DNA of 64,000 nt from Tetracladium setigerum (Eukaryota > Ascomycota > Leotiomycetes > Helotiales): NCBI GenBank assembly GCA_031472005.1, contig PZJY01000002.1, positions 2,542,001 to 2,606,000 of the forward strand, given 5' to 3'. The translations under genes and the position numbers were made by a program. This document shows positions 1 through 11,835 of the stretch, piece after piece (positions within the stretch are counted from its first letter, which is position 1; every line of letters begins with the position of its first letter). The notes beneath the pieces are model-generated. The model made no database searches. It was not told where the DNA came from and worked only from the letters and a program-made list of their open reading frames with translations.

Positions 1-1094
1 ACAATTTCATCGCCAAACAACCTGTCAGCAGCGACTGACAAGCCAGCAACGGGCAAAAGCTGAATTACAGATGGCATTTGGCATTTCTATTTCAATAATC
101 CGCAAAGCGATGAACGCGCAAATGCGCATGGCAGCCGCCGAAAGAAGTGGTCGGACACGGGTCACGGGGCCCTGAAACTCGGGATGTTGCAAGCGAGACA
201 GAGTTGACACACGGGAGTGCTTCAAGTTGTGGGTGAGAGTCGCATGATGCTCATTCCGGTGAGAAGGCTTCCGAAGAGATGGGAAAGCGGGAAAATGGTC
301 AGTCAACGAAGAAGAAGAAGATTTGAGCGTTGATGTTGGTGATGATTTACAAGATAATGGTATGTTGAAAGAACTGTTGTGAATTTGAAAGAGAAGTCAG
401 GAGGGAGGGAACGGGGGCAGCTTTCGGGCGCGTCTAAATGCTTATGTAACACTTGCAAAAATAACCTTAAAACCACCATTGCCGCGACTTTCTTTCTCAC
501 AACAACAACCACGACCATCTCAAGACACCAAGTTTAAGCGCCTTATCAAAGTGCATATTATGATGATGATCTTCCCACTTAAGCCCAAGCTTTTTCCGTG
601 CCCTACTCCGTTGAGAGCCGCCCCAACTAACCCCAAGGCTCCAAGTGGTGGCAGTCCATGTTCCTGTTTGAGCCCAGGCAGACCTTTGTTTCGACCACCC
701 CTCCACGGCAAGAAAACCATCATCCGAGCTAAGACCCCCGATATTCATCCCAAGGAGATTTCTCAAACACGAGTCCGCTCATCATGGCCGCATGGTATTT
801 ATGCTCTGCCAGGCCCCATCTGTTTTAAGAATTTTCTCTCTTTTTCTCTCCATCACTTCTTCCATCTCAGATATTTTCCGTCTCTCGCTGTTTCTTGAAT
901 TTCTTCTTTTCATTTTCTTCACTCTTTCGTCCGAACTTCAATAACTTTCTATACTTAATTGTCGGCTAGTACGACTTTTCAATTATTTCCAACAACACAG
1001 CGCTAGACGCCCTTTTTACTACTACCTTCTTCATCACCTACCCCATTTCAACCTTTTGACGATTCTCTTGAATTCATACACATCAACCGCAAAC
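1..1094. other. Intergenic / 5' region of cupredoxin gene
   Basis: No convincing gene is visible. The small open frames on both strands look random in composition, and none has a signal peptide, a motif or a splice-compatible partner. The stretch from about 840 to 1090 is pyrimidine-rich (runs of CTTTTTCTC type), as expected of the promoter and leader of the downstream plus-strand gene that starts at 1095. Confidence 0.5.
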
Positions 1095-1941
1095 ATGCAA
1101 TTCTCAAGCCTCACTCTCTCCGCCCTTCTCGCGAGCAGCGCTCTTGGTAAGTCCTCTTTCTTACCTGTCATCAAAGGAGTAGCTAACATCTTCTCTCTCT
1201 CTCTCCAGCACAAACCATGGTTAAGACACATGTCGTTCGCGTTGGTTCCCTCACCGGCGACTTGACCTTCATGCCATCAACCCTAAAAGCCGATGCTGGT
1301 GATATGGTGCAATTCCAGTTCGCACCAAAGAACCACACTGTCACACAATCAACCTTCGACCAACCTTGTGCACCAGCATCCCTTAACAGCAACATCACCG
1401 GTATCTACTCTGGCTTCATTCCCGTCGCAGCAGATGCTACAATGACCGCTACCTGGACCGTTCAATTAAACGATACCAAGCCCCTCTGGTTGTACTGCTC
1501 TCAAGGAAAGCATTGCCAAGGTGGAATGGTCATGGTCATCAACCCGTATGTTCCTCTATCGCTCAAGATCACAAGAAAGTCCGAGCAAGCACTAACACAC
1601 TCGCAAACAGACCAGCTGCAAATGCCTCCCGCACATTCGAGACCTACAAGGCCCTCGCAGCCCAAGCAACCGTCAACCTTCCTGGCGGCGGCAGCGCATC
1701 AGGCGGAACCCCCGCCAACGGCACAAACCCAGGCAACGTTGGCGATGTCGTTTCTACCGACCCAACCGCCACATCAGGAAGCGGATCTGGATCCGGATCT
1801 GGATCAGGCTCTTCTCCATCTTCAACTTCCTCATCTACCCCATCGCCGCTTGTTACTGGCAACTCTGCAGTGAGCTTGAGCGTTGGTGGAGCAGCTGGAT
1901 TCGGTGGTGCGCTCGCGATGGTTTTTGCTTTGTTGCTATGA
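1095..1941 (+). CDS. GPI-anchored extracellular cupredoxin (serine-rich)
   Basis: Three exons, 1095-1146, 1209-1545 and 1611-1941, give 239 residues. Donors are GTAAGT and GTATGT, and ACTAACAC lies before the second acceptor. Residues 1-18 form a signal peptide. Residues 20-130 form a single blue-copper (cupredoxin) domain with visible type 1 ligands: His60 (in NHTVTQ), Cys114 and His119 (in YCSQGKHC) and Met124 (in QGGM). A Gly/Ser/Thr-rich stalk with Ser-Gly repeats follows. The C-terminus is hydrophobic after a small-residue site near SGNS-like sequence, which is typical of GPI addition. The family is widespread in fungal cell walls, and its members probably bind copper or transfer electrons outside the cell. 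The physiological substrate is unknown. Domain assignment is strong; the GPI anchor is inferred. Confidence 0.88.
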
Positions 1942-2508
1942 GTGTGATTTTTTAATGCATGTGTATTTTCTGTGTGATGTGAGGGGCTTGTTCTCTCATC
2001 TGGGACTCTCATCTATGGTTGGTGATTGAGTCGGGATGAAAATTGAATGGATGGATTACTTAATTCAAGACAGTGTGTGCGGTTCTATCTATCTGAGATG
2101 GAGAGTGGGCACTTTGGGGATGGAGGAGATTCTTTGTATATCCCGCGCTTGACGCGATGGTTCATACCTATTTTGTTACGATTAAAAAAGATGAAATAGA
2201 TTATTGATTTATCTTATTATGATCTTACCTATTGATCTTCCCAGTTGGTACAGCAGAAGTTTGTGATCCAAGTTTTTTTCTGGAAGGAAAGAGTGATTGA
2301 GATCGAGTAGGCAAAGCCTTGAGTGCTCAATTGTGAATAGTTTAACATGTTTTCTCTCCCATTCATTCCTTCTCCCAATCCAAAGTCACAAAACCACATT
2401 GACTCCTCCACCCATGACGATTGTCAAAAATGATGCCACACAGTAACGTCCCGTACAGTGAATCCCCACCCCAAAACTCCCCATGATCTCCCAAAAAACA
2501 GCTATATC
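1942..2508. other. Convergent intergenic region
   Basis: This stretch separates the cupredoxin stop (1941) from the stop of the minus-strand cytochrome b5-like gene (2509). It should hold both 3' UTRs. AT-rich stretches such as ATTAAAAAAGATGAAATAGA near 2181 could serve for 3' end formation. I see no gene or repeat. Confidence 0.5.
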
Positions 2509-3434
2509 TTAAGGACTGGCCCCCTCAGTCGCTTTACTCTTGACCGTCCTTCCCGGTGGCGGATTCCTCCTCTTCGGTCTCGAATCCATCGCCTCCTTAC
2601 ACAACACCGGCGCTCTCCCTTTCGTTTCCCACCCTTCGGGTCTCACAACCCTCCCAACATAAGGATACTTCCCACTCGCGAAGAAATCAACCCAATGCTT
2701 TAACGCAGCGTGAACCTGAGCCTTCGCATCCTCCAACTCCTTCTTCCTCACCGCCCTCATCTCCTCTGCCGTAAATAACACATCGACCTCAGGGTCATCT
2801 AAGGGTATGAACATCAATTCCACACCGCGCATGTCAGGCTTGCGATCTTCTTTGAAGCAGGATGTTACGAAGCCGCGGGAGGCGTCGGCACCTGCGAAGG
2901 CGTGGTAGGATCCTCCCGGACCGTAGTGGCGGCGGCCTTTGGAGACGTCGTAGATGGAGCCGTTGATGGCGAGGAGGAGGGGGAGGGTAGGGTCTTGACC
3001 GGCGTATTTGCGGAGGTCGGCATCGGTGTAGGATGGTGCTGGTGTCTGTTTTTTTTCAATATCAATATTAACACAAACAATTTATTGACCCTCCTTTTTA
3101 CAATTATTCGATGTGAAGGAGGATGAGGAGGCGGACGTACAAAGTAGCTCTTAATTACATCCACCCGACTCCATCGCGGTCGTTGCACATTCCATAGGAA
3201 GCTGTCCCGAGTAATGAAATAACTCAATGCACTGGAGACGAGTAGGACCAGTACGACACCACGGAGGGCATCTAGAATTGTGATTTTGTTGTCTTCTGCT
3301 TTTGCTAGGGATGACGCGGAACTGGTGGTCGTCTTGGTGGTGGTTTTGGTGAGAGTTTCGCCTTCAGAGTCTGATGAAGAGGAGACAGATGGCGCTCTTT
3401 TTCGCTCACGTAGAGAGGGAGCCGTCGTAGCCAT
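2509..3434 (-). CDS. Membrane-anchored cytochrome b5/MAPR-like heme-binding protein
   Basis: Two exons on the minus strand, 3434-3141 and 3045-2509, with a 95-nt intron (donor GTACGT), give 276 residues. Residues 1-50 are Ser/Thr-rich and cytosolic in style. One transmembrane helix spans about 56-74. From residue 99 the cytochrome b5-like heme/steroid-binding fold begins, with the MAPR signature INGSIYDVS followed by YGPGGSYHAFAGADASR. The tail is basic. MAPR proteins (Dap1, PGRMC) bind heme and support cytochrome P450 activity in sterol synthesis, usually from the ER. This one is longer than Dap1, so it may be a relative and not the orthologue. An in-frame ATG at 3515 exists, but the ATG at 3434 has the better context and fits the family. 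Confidence 0.85.
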
Positions 3435-4261
3435 GATATGGAAGAATTGGAGGTTTGGAGAATCGTGGGAGGGAGGAATGAAGGGAAAGGTGTTCTCATA
3501 TAAAGTACTGTACAACAGTGATGATGCTTGGGTTTAGCCGCGTGATGATTGGATGTGAAGAGAGACAACCCCGCTAGAAAACACGATAGTCACAGATGTT
3601 GTTTTTGGCAGAAGTAAATCAAGTCAGCAGACTACTTTGATAATAAATTGTGGATGGCGAAGGTGATGATCCCTACAAAATAAACGTGGGCTTAGTGATG
3701 TGGTGCTTTCCTTTTGTGTGATGACTCCAGGTGCATGAGGCGAACCCGTCTGGGGAATACGAGCATTTAAGGAACACAGAATTAGTATTAGTAGCTGCTG
3801 TGCCTACCGAGGCATTGATGAATAGAAGAGGTGGTGGAGATTGTTCCACGAAGTTGTTAACGGAAATAGTGATCCAGCTTATCTTTTGACTATATGTGAT
3901 CCTCAAGGTTACGAGAATCCACATACTTAATCCCATGATATTTCCACGCCCCCGCAACTTCCAGAACGGAACATGTGTAGCGGTGGATACAATCTTTGCC
4001 TGGAGGTCGTTCGAAGACCCTGTGCCATATTGGCTCGTTTCAATGGATCTCATGTAACGTTTTTAATTCAAGAAGCCGTCATATCACCAGATCAACAAGG
4101 CCAGGAAGTTTGTGCAGTTGAAGAGTAGTCGATTTGATGCTACACCCGAAAACAATCCCATCCCATGGCAATGCCCAACACCATGCCCTTCATCCGCCAA
4201 TTCTATCCCATGGTCGATTTTGAAGAGTCATGATATCGTAGAAAACAGGTGATTGATTCGT
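3435..4261. other. Intergenic region with unsupported ORFs
   Basis: This region lies between the cytochrome b5-like start (3434) and the 3' end of eS25 (4262). A 126-codon frame on the minus strand (3673-4053) has no recognisable domain, signal peptide or splice partner. I treat the region as promoter plus 3' UTR. Confidence 0.45.
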
Positions 4262-4974
4262 CTATTCCGCAGCCGCAACAGCACGAGCTGTATCTTGTCA
4301 GTATTCCATTCCATTTCCGCTCCGACGGGGTGAACGTACTGTAAATCTGCAATTTGCTGTGAGCAACAACCTTCTTGATTTGTCCCTTCTCCTCCAAATC
4401 TGCCAAACATCTCCTCGCCAATGATCCGTTGATCTTAAGTCTGTCAACGAGAGTAGCGACAGTTACGAGACGGTATGATTGAACATCCTTGTAGAGTTTG
4501 TCGGATGTGGCTTTGTCGAGAATGACGGCGTGTTGGGCCTTGTCCTTAACTGTGGCTTGTTAGATTCGAGGTCGTCGAAGTCGGCGGATCACACATACCC
4601 TTTCCCTTGGACCACTGGAAGGTGTTAGCAGGAGATTTCTGTAATTCAGGATTTTGTGATGGGAAAGATTCTAGTAGGGAAAATCTGCCGTGAAGTAGAT
4701 CGCCAAACTCAGTCCTCTCCCATCTGGGTTTCACGTACCTTCTTCTTTTGCTTCTTGCCACCGGTTGCTGGCGCTATATGGGAGTTAGCAGAGGCTCATC
4801 GTCGTATCGAATTGACCAGAAAATTGTCGTAAAATTAGGGAGCGAAAAGTATCGCAGGTCGGGCGGGGGCTCATTTGGCAGATTGAGGACCATCGGCACG
4901 GAACCCAAATCTGCCATCCTCCTCGCCGTCACCACGATAGCATCACGAGATAGCGCATTCGCAGACGTACCCAT
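4262..4974 (-). CDS. RPS25: 40S ribosomal protein eS25
   Basis: Five exons on the minus strand: 4974-4971, 4773-4739, 4614-4599, 4549-4340 and 4287-4262, giving 96 residues. The first exon is only ATGG. The second codon is completed after a 197-nt intron to give MAPATGGKK, the family's usual N-terminus. Other introns are 124, 49 and 52 nt. The conserved body is clear: WSKGKVKDKAQHAV, LVDRLKINGSLARR and a C-terminal IYTRAVAAE. eS25 sits in the head of the small subunit and helps in IRES-type and re-initiation events. It is divergent to uS7 with 296 bp between the start codons. The first intron probably carries transcriptional or export signals, as is common for early introns in ribosomal protein genes (inference). 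Confidence 0.95.
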
Positions 4975-5270
4975 GGTGATTGATTTGGAGTTTTTGTCGG
5001 TGAAAATCGAATGACCAGGAAGTCGGAATGAGGTTGTAGAATCTTGCCCTTTACTTGAGAACCCGGCTTCGCTTAGCACCCGCACTGAGGGTTTCGCACT
5101 TCCAACCCTCACGCTAGGCCTCGCTTGGTCAGGCGCCAAGATCCGCTAGCGCACCTCCAAATTCGTGATCTTTTTTTGACGAATATCGAGAACCCGAGAG
5201 AGTCCAGCACGACGACCGACCCGCCAACTTCAACCCACGACAATTGCGACAAAAGTCAGCCATCTCAATC
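4975..5270. promoter_or_regulatory. Shared divergent promoter of eS25 and uS7 with inverted telobox-like pair
   Basis: The two ribosomal protein start codons are 296 bp apart and face away from each other. Inside lies a perfect 8-bp inverted repeat, TGAGGGTT (5086-5093) and AACCCTCA (5104-5111), with a 10-bp spacer. AACCCT is the core of the telomere-like box bound by Tbf1/Rap1-type factors at ribosomal protein promoters in several fungi. The sites are read directly; their function is inferred. Confidence 0.6.
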
Positions 5271-6208
5271 ATGTCTGACAACGAGGATAACGCGTCTTCC
5301 GAGGGTGAGAACGTCGAGGTTTACCACGCACTCCCAAAGGATGTTGTCGAGGAAATTGGCAGCATCAAGCTGTTCAACAAGTGGAGTTATGAGGATGTCG
5401 AGATCCGCGACATCTCCCTAACGTAAGGACACCCACCCATCCATTCTCAGGCACACGAAGGAGCAGAAGAGGAGGGGAAGAAGTCGTTGCAGGGCGTCTG
5501 AGCGGCGGGGAGGTAGCACATCACCAAGGGCATCACGAAGGGGGGATTTAAGGGCTGCTTTGCAAGGCAGGAGGAAGGGAAACTGCAGATCTGGAGGAGG
5601 AGGCGATTCAATTCGATACCGAAAACTTATGCTAACATTACTTTCTCGCAGCGATTACATTCAAATCCGATCCCCCGTCTACACCTCCCACTCCGCCGGT
5701 CGTTATGCGCAAAAGCGTTTCCGCAAGGCAATCTGCCCAGTCATTGAGCGTCTCACCAACTCCTTGATGATGAACGGCCGCAACAACGGAAAGAAGCTCA
5801 TGGCTGTCCGAATTGTTGCTCACGCTTTCGAGATCGTGCGTCAAGCCTACTCCCACACAAATTCGAGTATCAAGGGACTAACATAATCAGATTCACATCA
5901 TGACCGACCAAAACCCAATCCAGATCGCCGTTGATGCCATTGTCAACTGTGGACCAAGAGAAGACAGCACACGTATCGGTTCAGCTGGTACCGTCCGTCG
6001 CCAAGCCGTCGATGTCTCCCCTCTCCGACGTGTCAACCAGGCCATCGCTCTCCTCACAATCGGTGCCCGTGAAGCCGCTTTCCGTAACATCAAGTCAGTT
6101 GCTGAGTGCTTGGCTGAAGAGTTGATCAACGCTGCCAAGGGAAGCAGCAACTCCTACGCTATCAAGAAGAAGGATGAGTTGGAGCGTGTTGCTAAGTCCA
6201 ATCGTTAA
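5271..6208 (+). CDS. RPS5: 40S ribosomal protein uS7 (Rps5)
   Basis: Three exons, 5271-5422, 5652-5835 and 5891-6208, give 217 residues with introns of 229 and 55 nt. The protein has the acidic fungal N-terminus (MSDNEDNASSEGE) and the uS7 core: RSPVYTSHSAGRYAQKRF, NNGKKLMAVRIVAHAFEI, then IHIMTDQNPIQIAVDAIVNC and GPREDSTRIGSAGTVRRQAV. It ends in AIKKKDELERVAKSNR, which is nearly invariant in eukaryotes. uS7 binds the 3' major domain of 18S rRNA in the subunit head and contacts mRNA at the exit site. The first intron is longer than most in this window. Expression is likely high and coupled with the divergent eS25 gene. Confidence 0.96.
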
Positions 6209-7327
6209 AGGGTGGTCTTATTTTGCATGGTTTGGGGTTCTGCGTTTACGGAATGGGCGATAACTGGTGCATTGTGTCACATACATGGCTCGTGGTAGAA
6301 AATGCTAAGTCCCCTTAAAAAGCATATGGAATACTGGATGTAGTGACTGTGATAATGAATGATATGCTACTGGAATTAGAAATACCCAGGTGGGCTTTAC
6401 TTTCGATGCATGTTCAATTGTGGGCCTTCTAAATCGCGGTTGTGCATTATTCTGGCAATCTTCATTGTGTGGCTTTTGGCTTGATTATTCCCAAGATATA
6501 GACCAGTTGGGTATGAGCGTCTCGAAGTCCCAAAGCAGCTGGCTGAGCTGTTACTTTTCCCTGCCGACTGACCGGAAGTCTTGTCACTTCATGATTGTAT
6601 CTACGTCATAAAAGACGTTTTCGAATAACCCAAGGATAAAGGTTAAACTAAAAGGCCCACAATCCAATTCGCAGAATCTTTCTTCGTTCCCACAGCCCAG
6701 CCTTTTGAGTATTCAATTACCAAAAGCCAAGGCACCACCTAGCATAACCAACAGAACAATTCGAAAGTAAACACTCTCCTCTGGCGACTCATCTTGCAAA
6801 AAGAAACTACTCATTCTGAAAATGATATCTCCCGGTGCAAACTTTTGGATGTCGTATTGAGGTTGGCAATGTCTAGAATTTTGTTTTCATCTTGTACCCA
6901 ATCGCCAGGACTGAAACTTATGCCCCAACCTGTTAGCCCAAATAAAATTAAAAAATTCGCACGGATGGATATGAAAGAGAACTGGATGAATTGTGTTTAT
7001 CGTGGAAAGGAATTGCAATGGCATGCAGATGTTCGGCTCTTGCGCCACGGGGGACAGAGTTGCTCCCAAGATTCGCTAGCAACTGGACTTTCTGTGTTTT
7101 ATCCACCGAATGCAGCTTTTACATCTTTAGAGAAGAGGAATAGAGAGTATCCTGTATAATCTATTGATTAACACTTTACCCACTCCCTTGTTCAATATCT
7201 ACATATATTCGGATACCGCCCAGAGAAGCTTCGCTCAAAATTCGAAATTTCTCGACGTGTATGGACAACTTTTGATTCTATACAGAGTTATCGTAAAGAC
7301 TTTTCAACACTTCTACTAATACATAGC
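6209..7327. other. Convergent intergenic region, no gene seen
   Basis: This is 1.1 kb between the stop of uS7 and the stop of the minus-strand amino-acid permease. A 121-codon plus-strand frame at 6794-7159 and a shorter one at 6390-6611 lack motifs and look random. Both neighbours end here, so much of it should be 3' UTR. Confidence 0.45.
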
Positions 7328-8994
7328 TCAGGCAAGCCAGAACCAGAACCTTTGTGCCAAATTTTTGGGTTCCCTGACGACCTCCAACTCAGCCAAATCA
7401 TCCATCTCCTTCTTCCCTGTCAGAACATCAATCTCATCTAAACTCTTCGCCCACGGCGTCCTGAACCAAATCTTATGTCCCAAGTACAGGGCCAGAAAGA
7501 TGGGAAGTGTGATGTACGCCGCCAGAAAGTCCGAGACGTTGAATTTGCCCGGGAAAAATATTTGGAAGCCATTTGTAAGTGTTAGGAGCGTGATTGTAAA
7601 CAACACTGCCCAAGTGAAGTACGGTTGAAGTGGCGTGCGGTAAGGCAATGTATGTAAAAGGTTATGATGAACGAAGGCAGCTCGGAAACGAAGGTAGGTT
7701 GTCATAACCACAATCCAAGCAATGAAGCCTGAGATGGTAGAGATGTTAACAAACCAGTTGAAAACCCGTGCGCCGGTGTTTGAGACGTTAAGGTAAGCGA
7801 GGAGGCCGAACGACCAAGTAAACAACACTGCAACATATGGGACACCTCGACGGTTGGTAATACTGAAGAATTTGGGAGCCTGCTTGTTGAGTGACATGGA
7901 GTAGAGAACTCGAGAGCCGGAATAGAGGAAGGAATTCCCTGCTGACCAGGCTGACGTTAGGATTGCGCCGTTGATGGCATGGTTCAGTCCCCCGATTCCT
8001 GCTCGTTGAATACCAAGAACAAATGGGGAGGCGGAGGCATTCGATGAACCAAGTAGTCGTTTCTCGTCGGATGGAATGATGATACCAATGATGAGCGACG
8101 AGAAGCCGTAGAAGATGGCTAGTCGCCAGATGAATCTCCTGGCAGCCTTGGGAATGTTGCGACGAGGGTCAACCGTCTCGCCGGCCGCAATCGCGATCAG
8201 TTCTGGTGATGTGATGAATGCAAATCCTGCTTTGACGAAAGCATGCCAGTATGCGAGGAACTTCCCAGTATTTCCTGGCGCCATGTACTCTTTGAAAGCT
8301 CCCGGCCTTTGCCAGTATCGAAACCCAAGACGATCATGATTCGGACCACCTCCAAAAAATAGCACGATTCCAAGAATGATCAACCCAAGAATCGTGATGA
8401 GTTTGATACTGGCAAACCAGAATTCTGCTTCTCCAAAGAAGGAAACCGCGATGATGTTCAGGAGCAGCATTACAACGAGTACCATTGTTATCCATACTGC
8501 TACGTTTACTGGTGCTTGCCAATAGTCGAGAATAATAGATGCAGCACTTGCCTCAGCAGCAATTAAGATGGCATACGCGTACCAATAATTCCAACCAGTT
8601 GCAAATGCGAGGCTTGGGTCGACGAAACGTTCCACAAAGTAGGGGATTGAGATTCCTTTCATCGGGAGATAGACCACCATCTCGGCAAGATCGTTCATGA
8701 TGCACCACACCAAGAGCATCATCGATAAATATCCCATAAAGAGAGGTGCTGGTCCAGTTTCTGAGAGAATACCTCCGGATCCTACGAAAAGACCTGTCCC
8801 AATTGCACCACCTGGAAGACATATTAGTGTTTAGCTCAGAATTGGAGTCGACGGAATATACCCAGAGCGAGGAATTGAATGTGTCGACTCTTTAGACCAC
8901 GTTCCAGCTGATTGTTTTGTTCCGCGAGATTGTACTCTGGGCTCATCTGCTCCTCCTCGCTCTTACAAGCGGCATCTTCGTATTTTGAGTCCAT
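7328..8994 (-). CDS. Amino-acid permease (APC superfamily, fungal YAT type)
   Basis: Two exons, 8994-8862 and 8811-7328, with a 50-nt intron, give 538 residues. The cytosolic N-terminus (about 35 residues, acidic) is followed by the first transmembrane helix with the family hallmark LGGAIGTGLFVGSGG, which is split by the intron. About twelve hydrophobic helices follow. Other hallmarks are AFVKAGFAFITSPELIAIAAGE, a motif close to the YAT consensus FQGTE...GEA, and SAWSAGNSFLYSGSRVLYSM. The C-terminal tail is hydrophilic. YAT permeases are proton symporters in the plasma membrane that take up amino acids, and substrate cannot be read from sequence. Regulation by nitrogen source is usual for the family (known). 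The neighbours give no pathway clue. Confidence 0.93.
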
Positions 8995-9690
8995 ATTTTC
9001 CGACGCTCTGAATGAATTACCGTAAGATGTTCAATGTTCAAGTGACTGCAGTAAAGATTGGAATTTTGGCGATCGAGAGGGACCTTTGTATACTAATTCT
9101 CCAAAAACCTAACCTCATCATCACTTATCAAAGCCGAGAAGATCCCCCGCATAGTCGAATTCTCGAGCCTCTAGACGGTTCGGATAGAGACGGTGATTGC
9201 TGATCGCTAATCCACCTTCAGTAAATCCGGTGCGACACCACTGCAAATGTTACGTTTCTTCTGAACGCTGATTCGCCTCGCTTGTTGACATTTGTGGCGA
9301 AAGTCTCCCCGCAACACAACACTCCACACGACATTACTCAACTAGGTATTCTCAAAAGCCGAGTGCGGGCTCGCCGTTGTCCTATGCCGACACAAGCTTA
9401 TCAGTGCGCATGGGAAATGGAATACTGCAGGATGAAAAAATGGAGAGCCGCAGCTTCATGAAACGATGTCGGATAAGATAGTGAGATTGCATCCCAAAAC
9501 GTAATTGAATTTTTTTTTTTGATAACTCAAGCTGAAATGAGTTGTATACTGTGTGATTTGGCGCTAATTGAATGATCAGTTGCCACATCCATCCCAATCG
9601 ATCATAAGAACAGCTACGTAAAGATATCTTTCCAACTCGCCAAGGCAGACAGACTCCACACTTTTGAGTATCAATCCGCCAAAATCATTC
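8995..9690. other. Promoter of permease and 3' region of P450
   Basis: This is 696 bp between the permease start (8994, minus) and the P450 stop (9691, minus). A short T-run lies near 9511-9520. No gene is seen. Confidence 0.45.
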
Positions 9691-11835
9691 TTAAACCGCC
9701 TTCCGTCTTCTCATTCTGGCTGTTAATTTCCCCTTAGGCTTCAACACACCAAACGGATAGGAGTTAAAGTCCATTTGTAACTTGACTTTCTCATCAATCT
9801 CAATATCAAATATGGAAATGAACAAAGCCAACCCCATCAGAGCTTCCTGCTTCGCAAAGAACCGCCCTGGACAAATAGTCGCTCCTCCTCCGTATGGAAA
9901 GAACGATCCAGTCATACCTTCAATGGTAAAAATTGGCTCTGTACTCGTCTCATTGGATTCCACTTGATGATCTTTATTGGCTCTGGTACCGGTTCCTGGC
10001 TTTCGAGGTCCTGTCGCGGGGTCATTTGGAAAGACGAGGAAACGCTCACCCCAGAAATCGTCTACTGGATGATGGACACCATTCACAGGTCCTTCATTCC
10101 AGACAGAATTATCGCGATGCTCGTGCCAGATTGAGGCGATGACCCGGTCGCCCTTGGGGAATTTCCAGCCGTTCAAGTGGTAATCGTCAACATTCACAGT
10201 CCGATTTAGGAAGCCAGCTTGACGCAGGCGCATTGTTTCACTATATACAGACAAGAGAAGTGGATTATTGAGGAGTTTGGTGTCCTGGATGCCAAAAGGT
10301 GCTTGATGGGAAGACATCGTCTTGGTGATTTCGGCTCTGCATTTGGCGAGAAGGTCTGGTCGGGTGACTGTGTCGATTACTTCCCACGTTGTTATAGGTA
10401 CAATGTTGGAGCTTGCTCTGGTGGAAAGTTAGCCAACAAGCAGAAACTCCCGCTCGCAAAGGATGTACAGTACCCAAAGATTATGCCTAAGTCAAGAGCG
10501 TAGCGCCATTCGTCCTCTACATCATCGACCAATTTCATAGATCTTGCGCGTTCTCTTAGTCTGGGTAAATTAGCATTTTACTTCCCATCTTAAGCTTTGG
10601 AGATGGGTGAGAAACCGTTCGTGTCGTCATACCAGCAGTTGTTTCAATCTTTGTTTTGGCAAAATTGAGAGTGGATGTCACTTACAATCTTGAGCCAAAG
10701 TACTCCTCCCACTCCGATTTGGCGACATCCTCATCCTCCCAATTAAAGTGTTCCTCTGCATGCCTGTGCCATCTTCCTATGCCCTCGAGCAATCTCTCTC
10801 TGGCTTCATACACTCCAGGAATTAACCAGCGGGGATAACCTTTGAACAATGCAGGAACGTTTCGATCCCATATCCAATAATCGTCCACAAATGCAGGATT
10901 CAGCCTCAGCAGATGCGGACCAAACATAGCTGTGACCGAAGCTCTGAAAAGAGACTGTTGCACAATTACATTGAAGTCATCGATATTTGTCCACTCTTCG
11001 CCGATGTCGAGAGACTTCAACTCAAAATCTGCATTAGCCAGGAAGCGTGCGCCCAGATCTGCGAGACCGCTGCCTGACATGTTTGTATGGTGTACTTTAT
11101 GGCTGTTGTAATGGATTCTATTGTCTAATAAGTCAGAGTTAGTTTAGAATCTCTTTAGGGTGGGGTGTATAAAATTCATGACCAGAATCGAGCCGAATCG
11201 TGCAATGCAAAGTTACGGCCAAGACATTTATAGAAGTCCAATTTTACTCACGAGATGCTAGAGGGACACTATCTGGAAGCGGTGTATGATATAATCCTGT
11301 CGCGTCTCTCGTGAATATATGACTGAACCTTGACGGGGCACCAAAACCCTTCTCTATCACATCCACAACACCAGGTGTGGTTGTCAGACCACGAGAGGAT
11401 TTGAAAAATGCCAGCATTCGTTCTGCACCAAAAATGAAATGCATTTTTTGGTTGCCGACGGATATTGAGACCGGAGAACGAGTGCCAAACGAACTCCTGG
11501 TGGTCAAAGTTAGCTGAGTGCGAAACGTATTCTGGATCAATGAATTTCCAAGGTGGCAAGAACAGAGCCGAGTCCCATTCAACTTACTGCAGCCAGGTTA
11601 CAGTATCTAGCATATTAAAGGCAAAGGAAAATGTGTGGGCGATTAATGGGATCGAATATGGAGCTGTCGGTGGTGTTTTTCGTTCACCTTTCTGTTGAAG
11701 GACGATCATACACCGAAATCTTGTGAGGAGGTATGTGAATAGAGGTATGATCAAGAAGAGTATCACAAGGATCGATTTCCAGTCAAGTTGAGTCCTAAGA
11801 ATGGTTTTCACCATCTCTAAGAAGGGATTCGACAT
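9691..11835 (-). CDS. Cytochrome P450 monooxygenase
   Basis: Five exons on the minus strand, 11835-11588, 11496-11252, 11124-10686, 10560-10474 and 10417-9691, join in frame to 581 residues. Introns are 91, 127, 125 and 56 nt. Residues 15-40 form the N-terminal membrane anchor. The I-helix region reads LDLGIIFGASSNIVP and lacks the classical acidic-Thr pair, as in prostacyclin synthase/CYP7-like enzymes. The K-helix ExxR is Glu400-Arg403 (SETMR). The heme loop is FFPYGGGATICPGRFF with the axial thiolate Cys522. The unusual I-helix suggests that it may rearrange peroxides or use atypical oxygen activation (inference). There are no backbone biosynthesis genes nearby, so the pathway is unknown. 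The frame is intact throughout. Confidence 0.92.

Noticed and set aside
3673..4053. 126-codon minus-strand frame
   Set aside because: No motif, signal peptide or intron support, composition looks random, and it lies in the space expected for eS25 3' UTR and a promoter.
9691..11835. Secondary-metabolite cluster around the P450
   Set aside because: No polyketide synthase, peptide synthetase or terpene synthase is within the window; the permease and wall protein beside it do not suggest a pathway.
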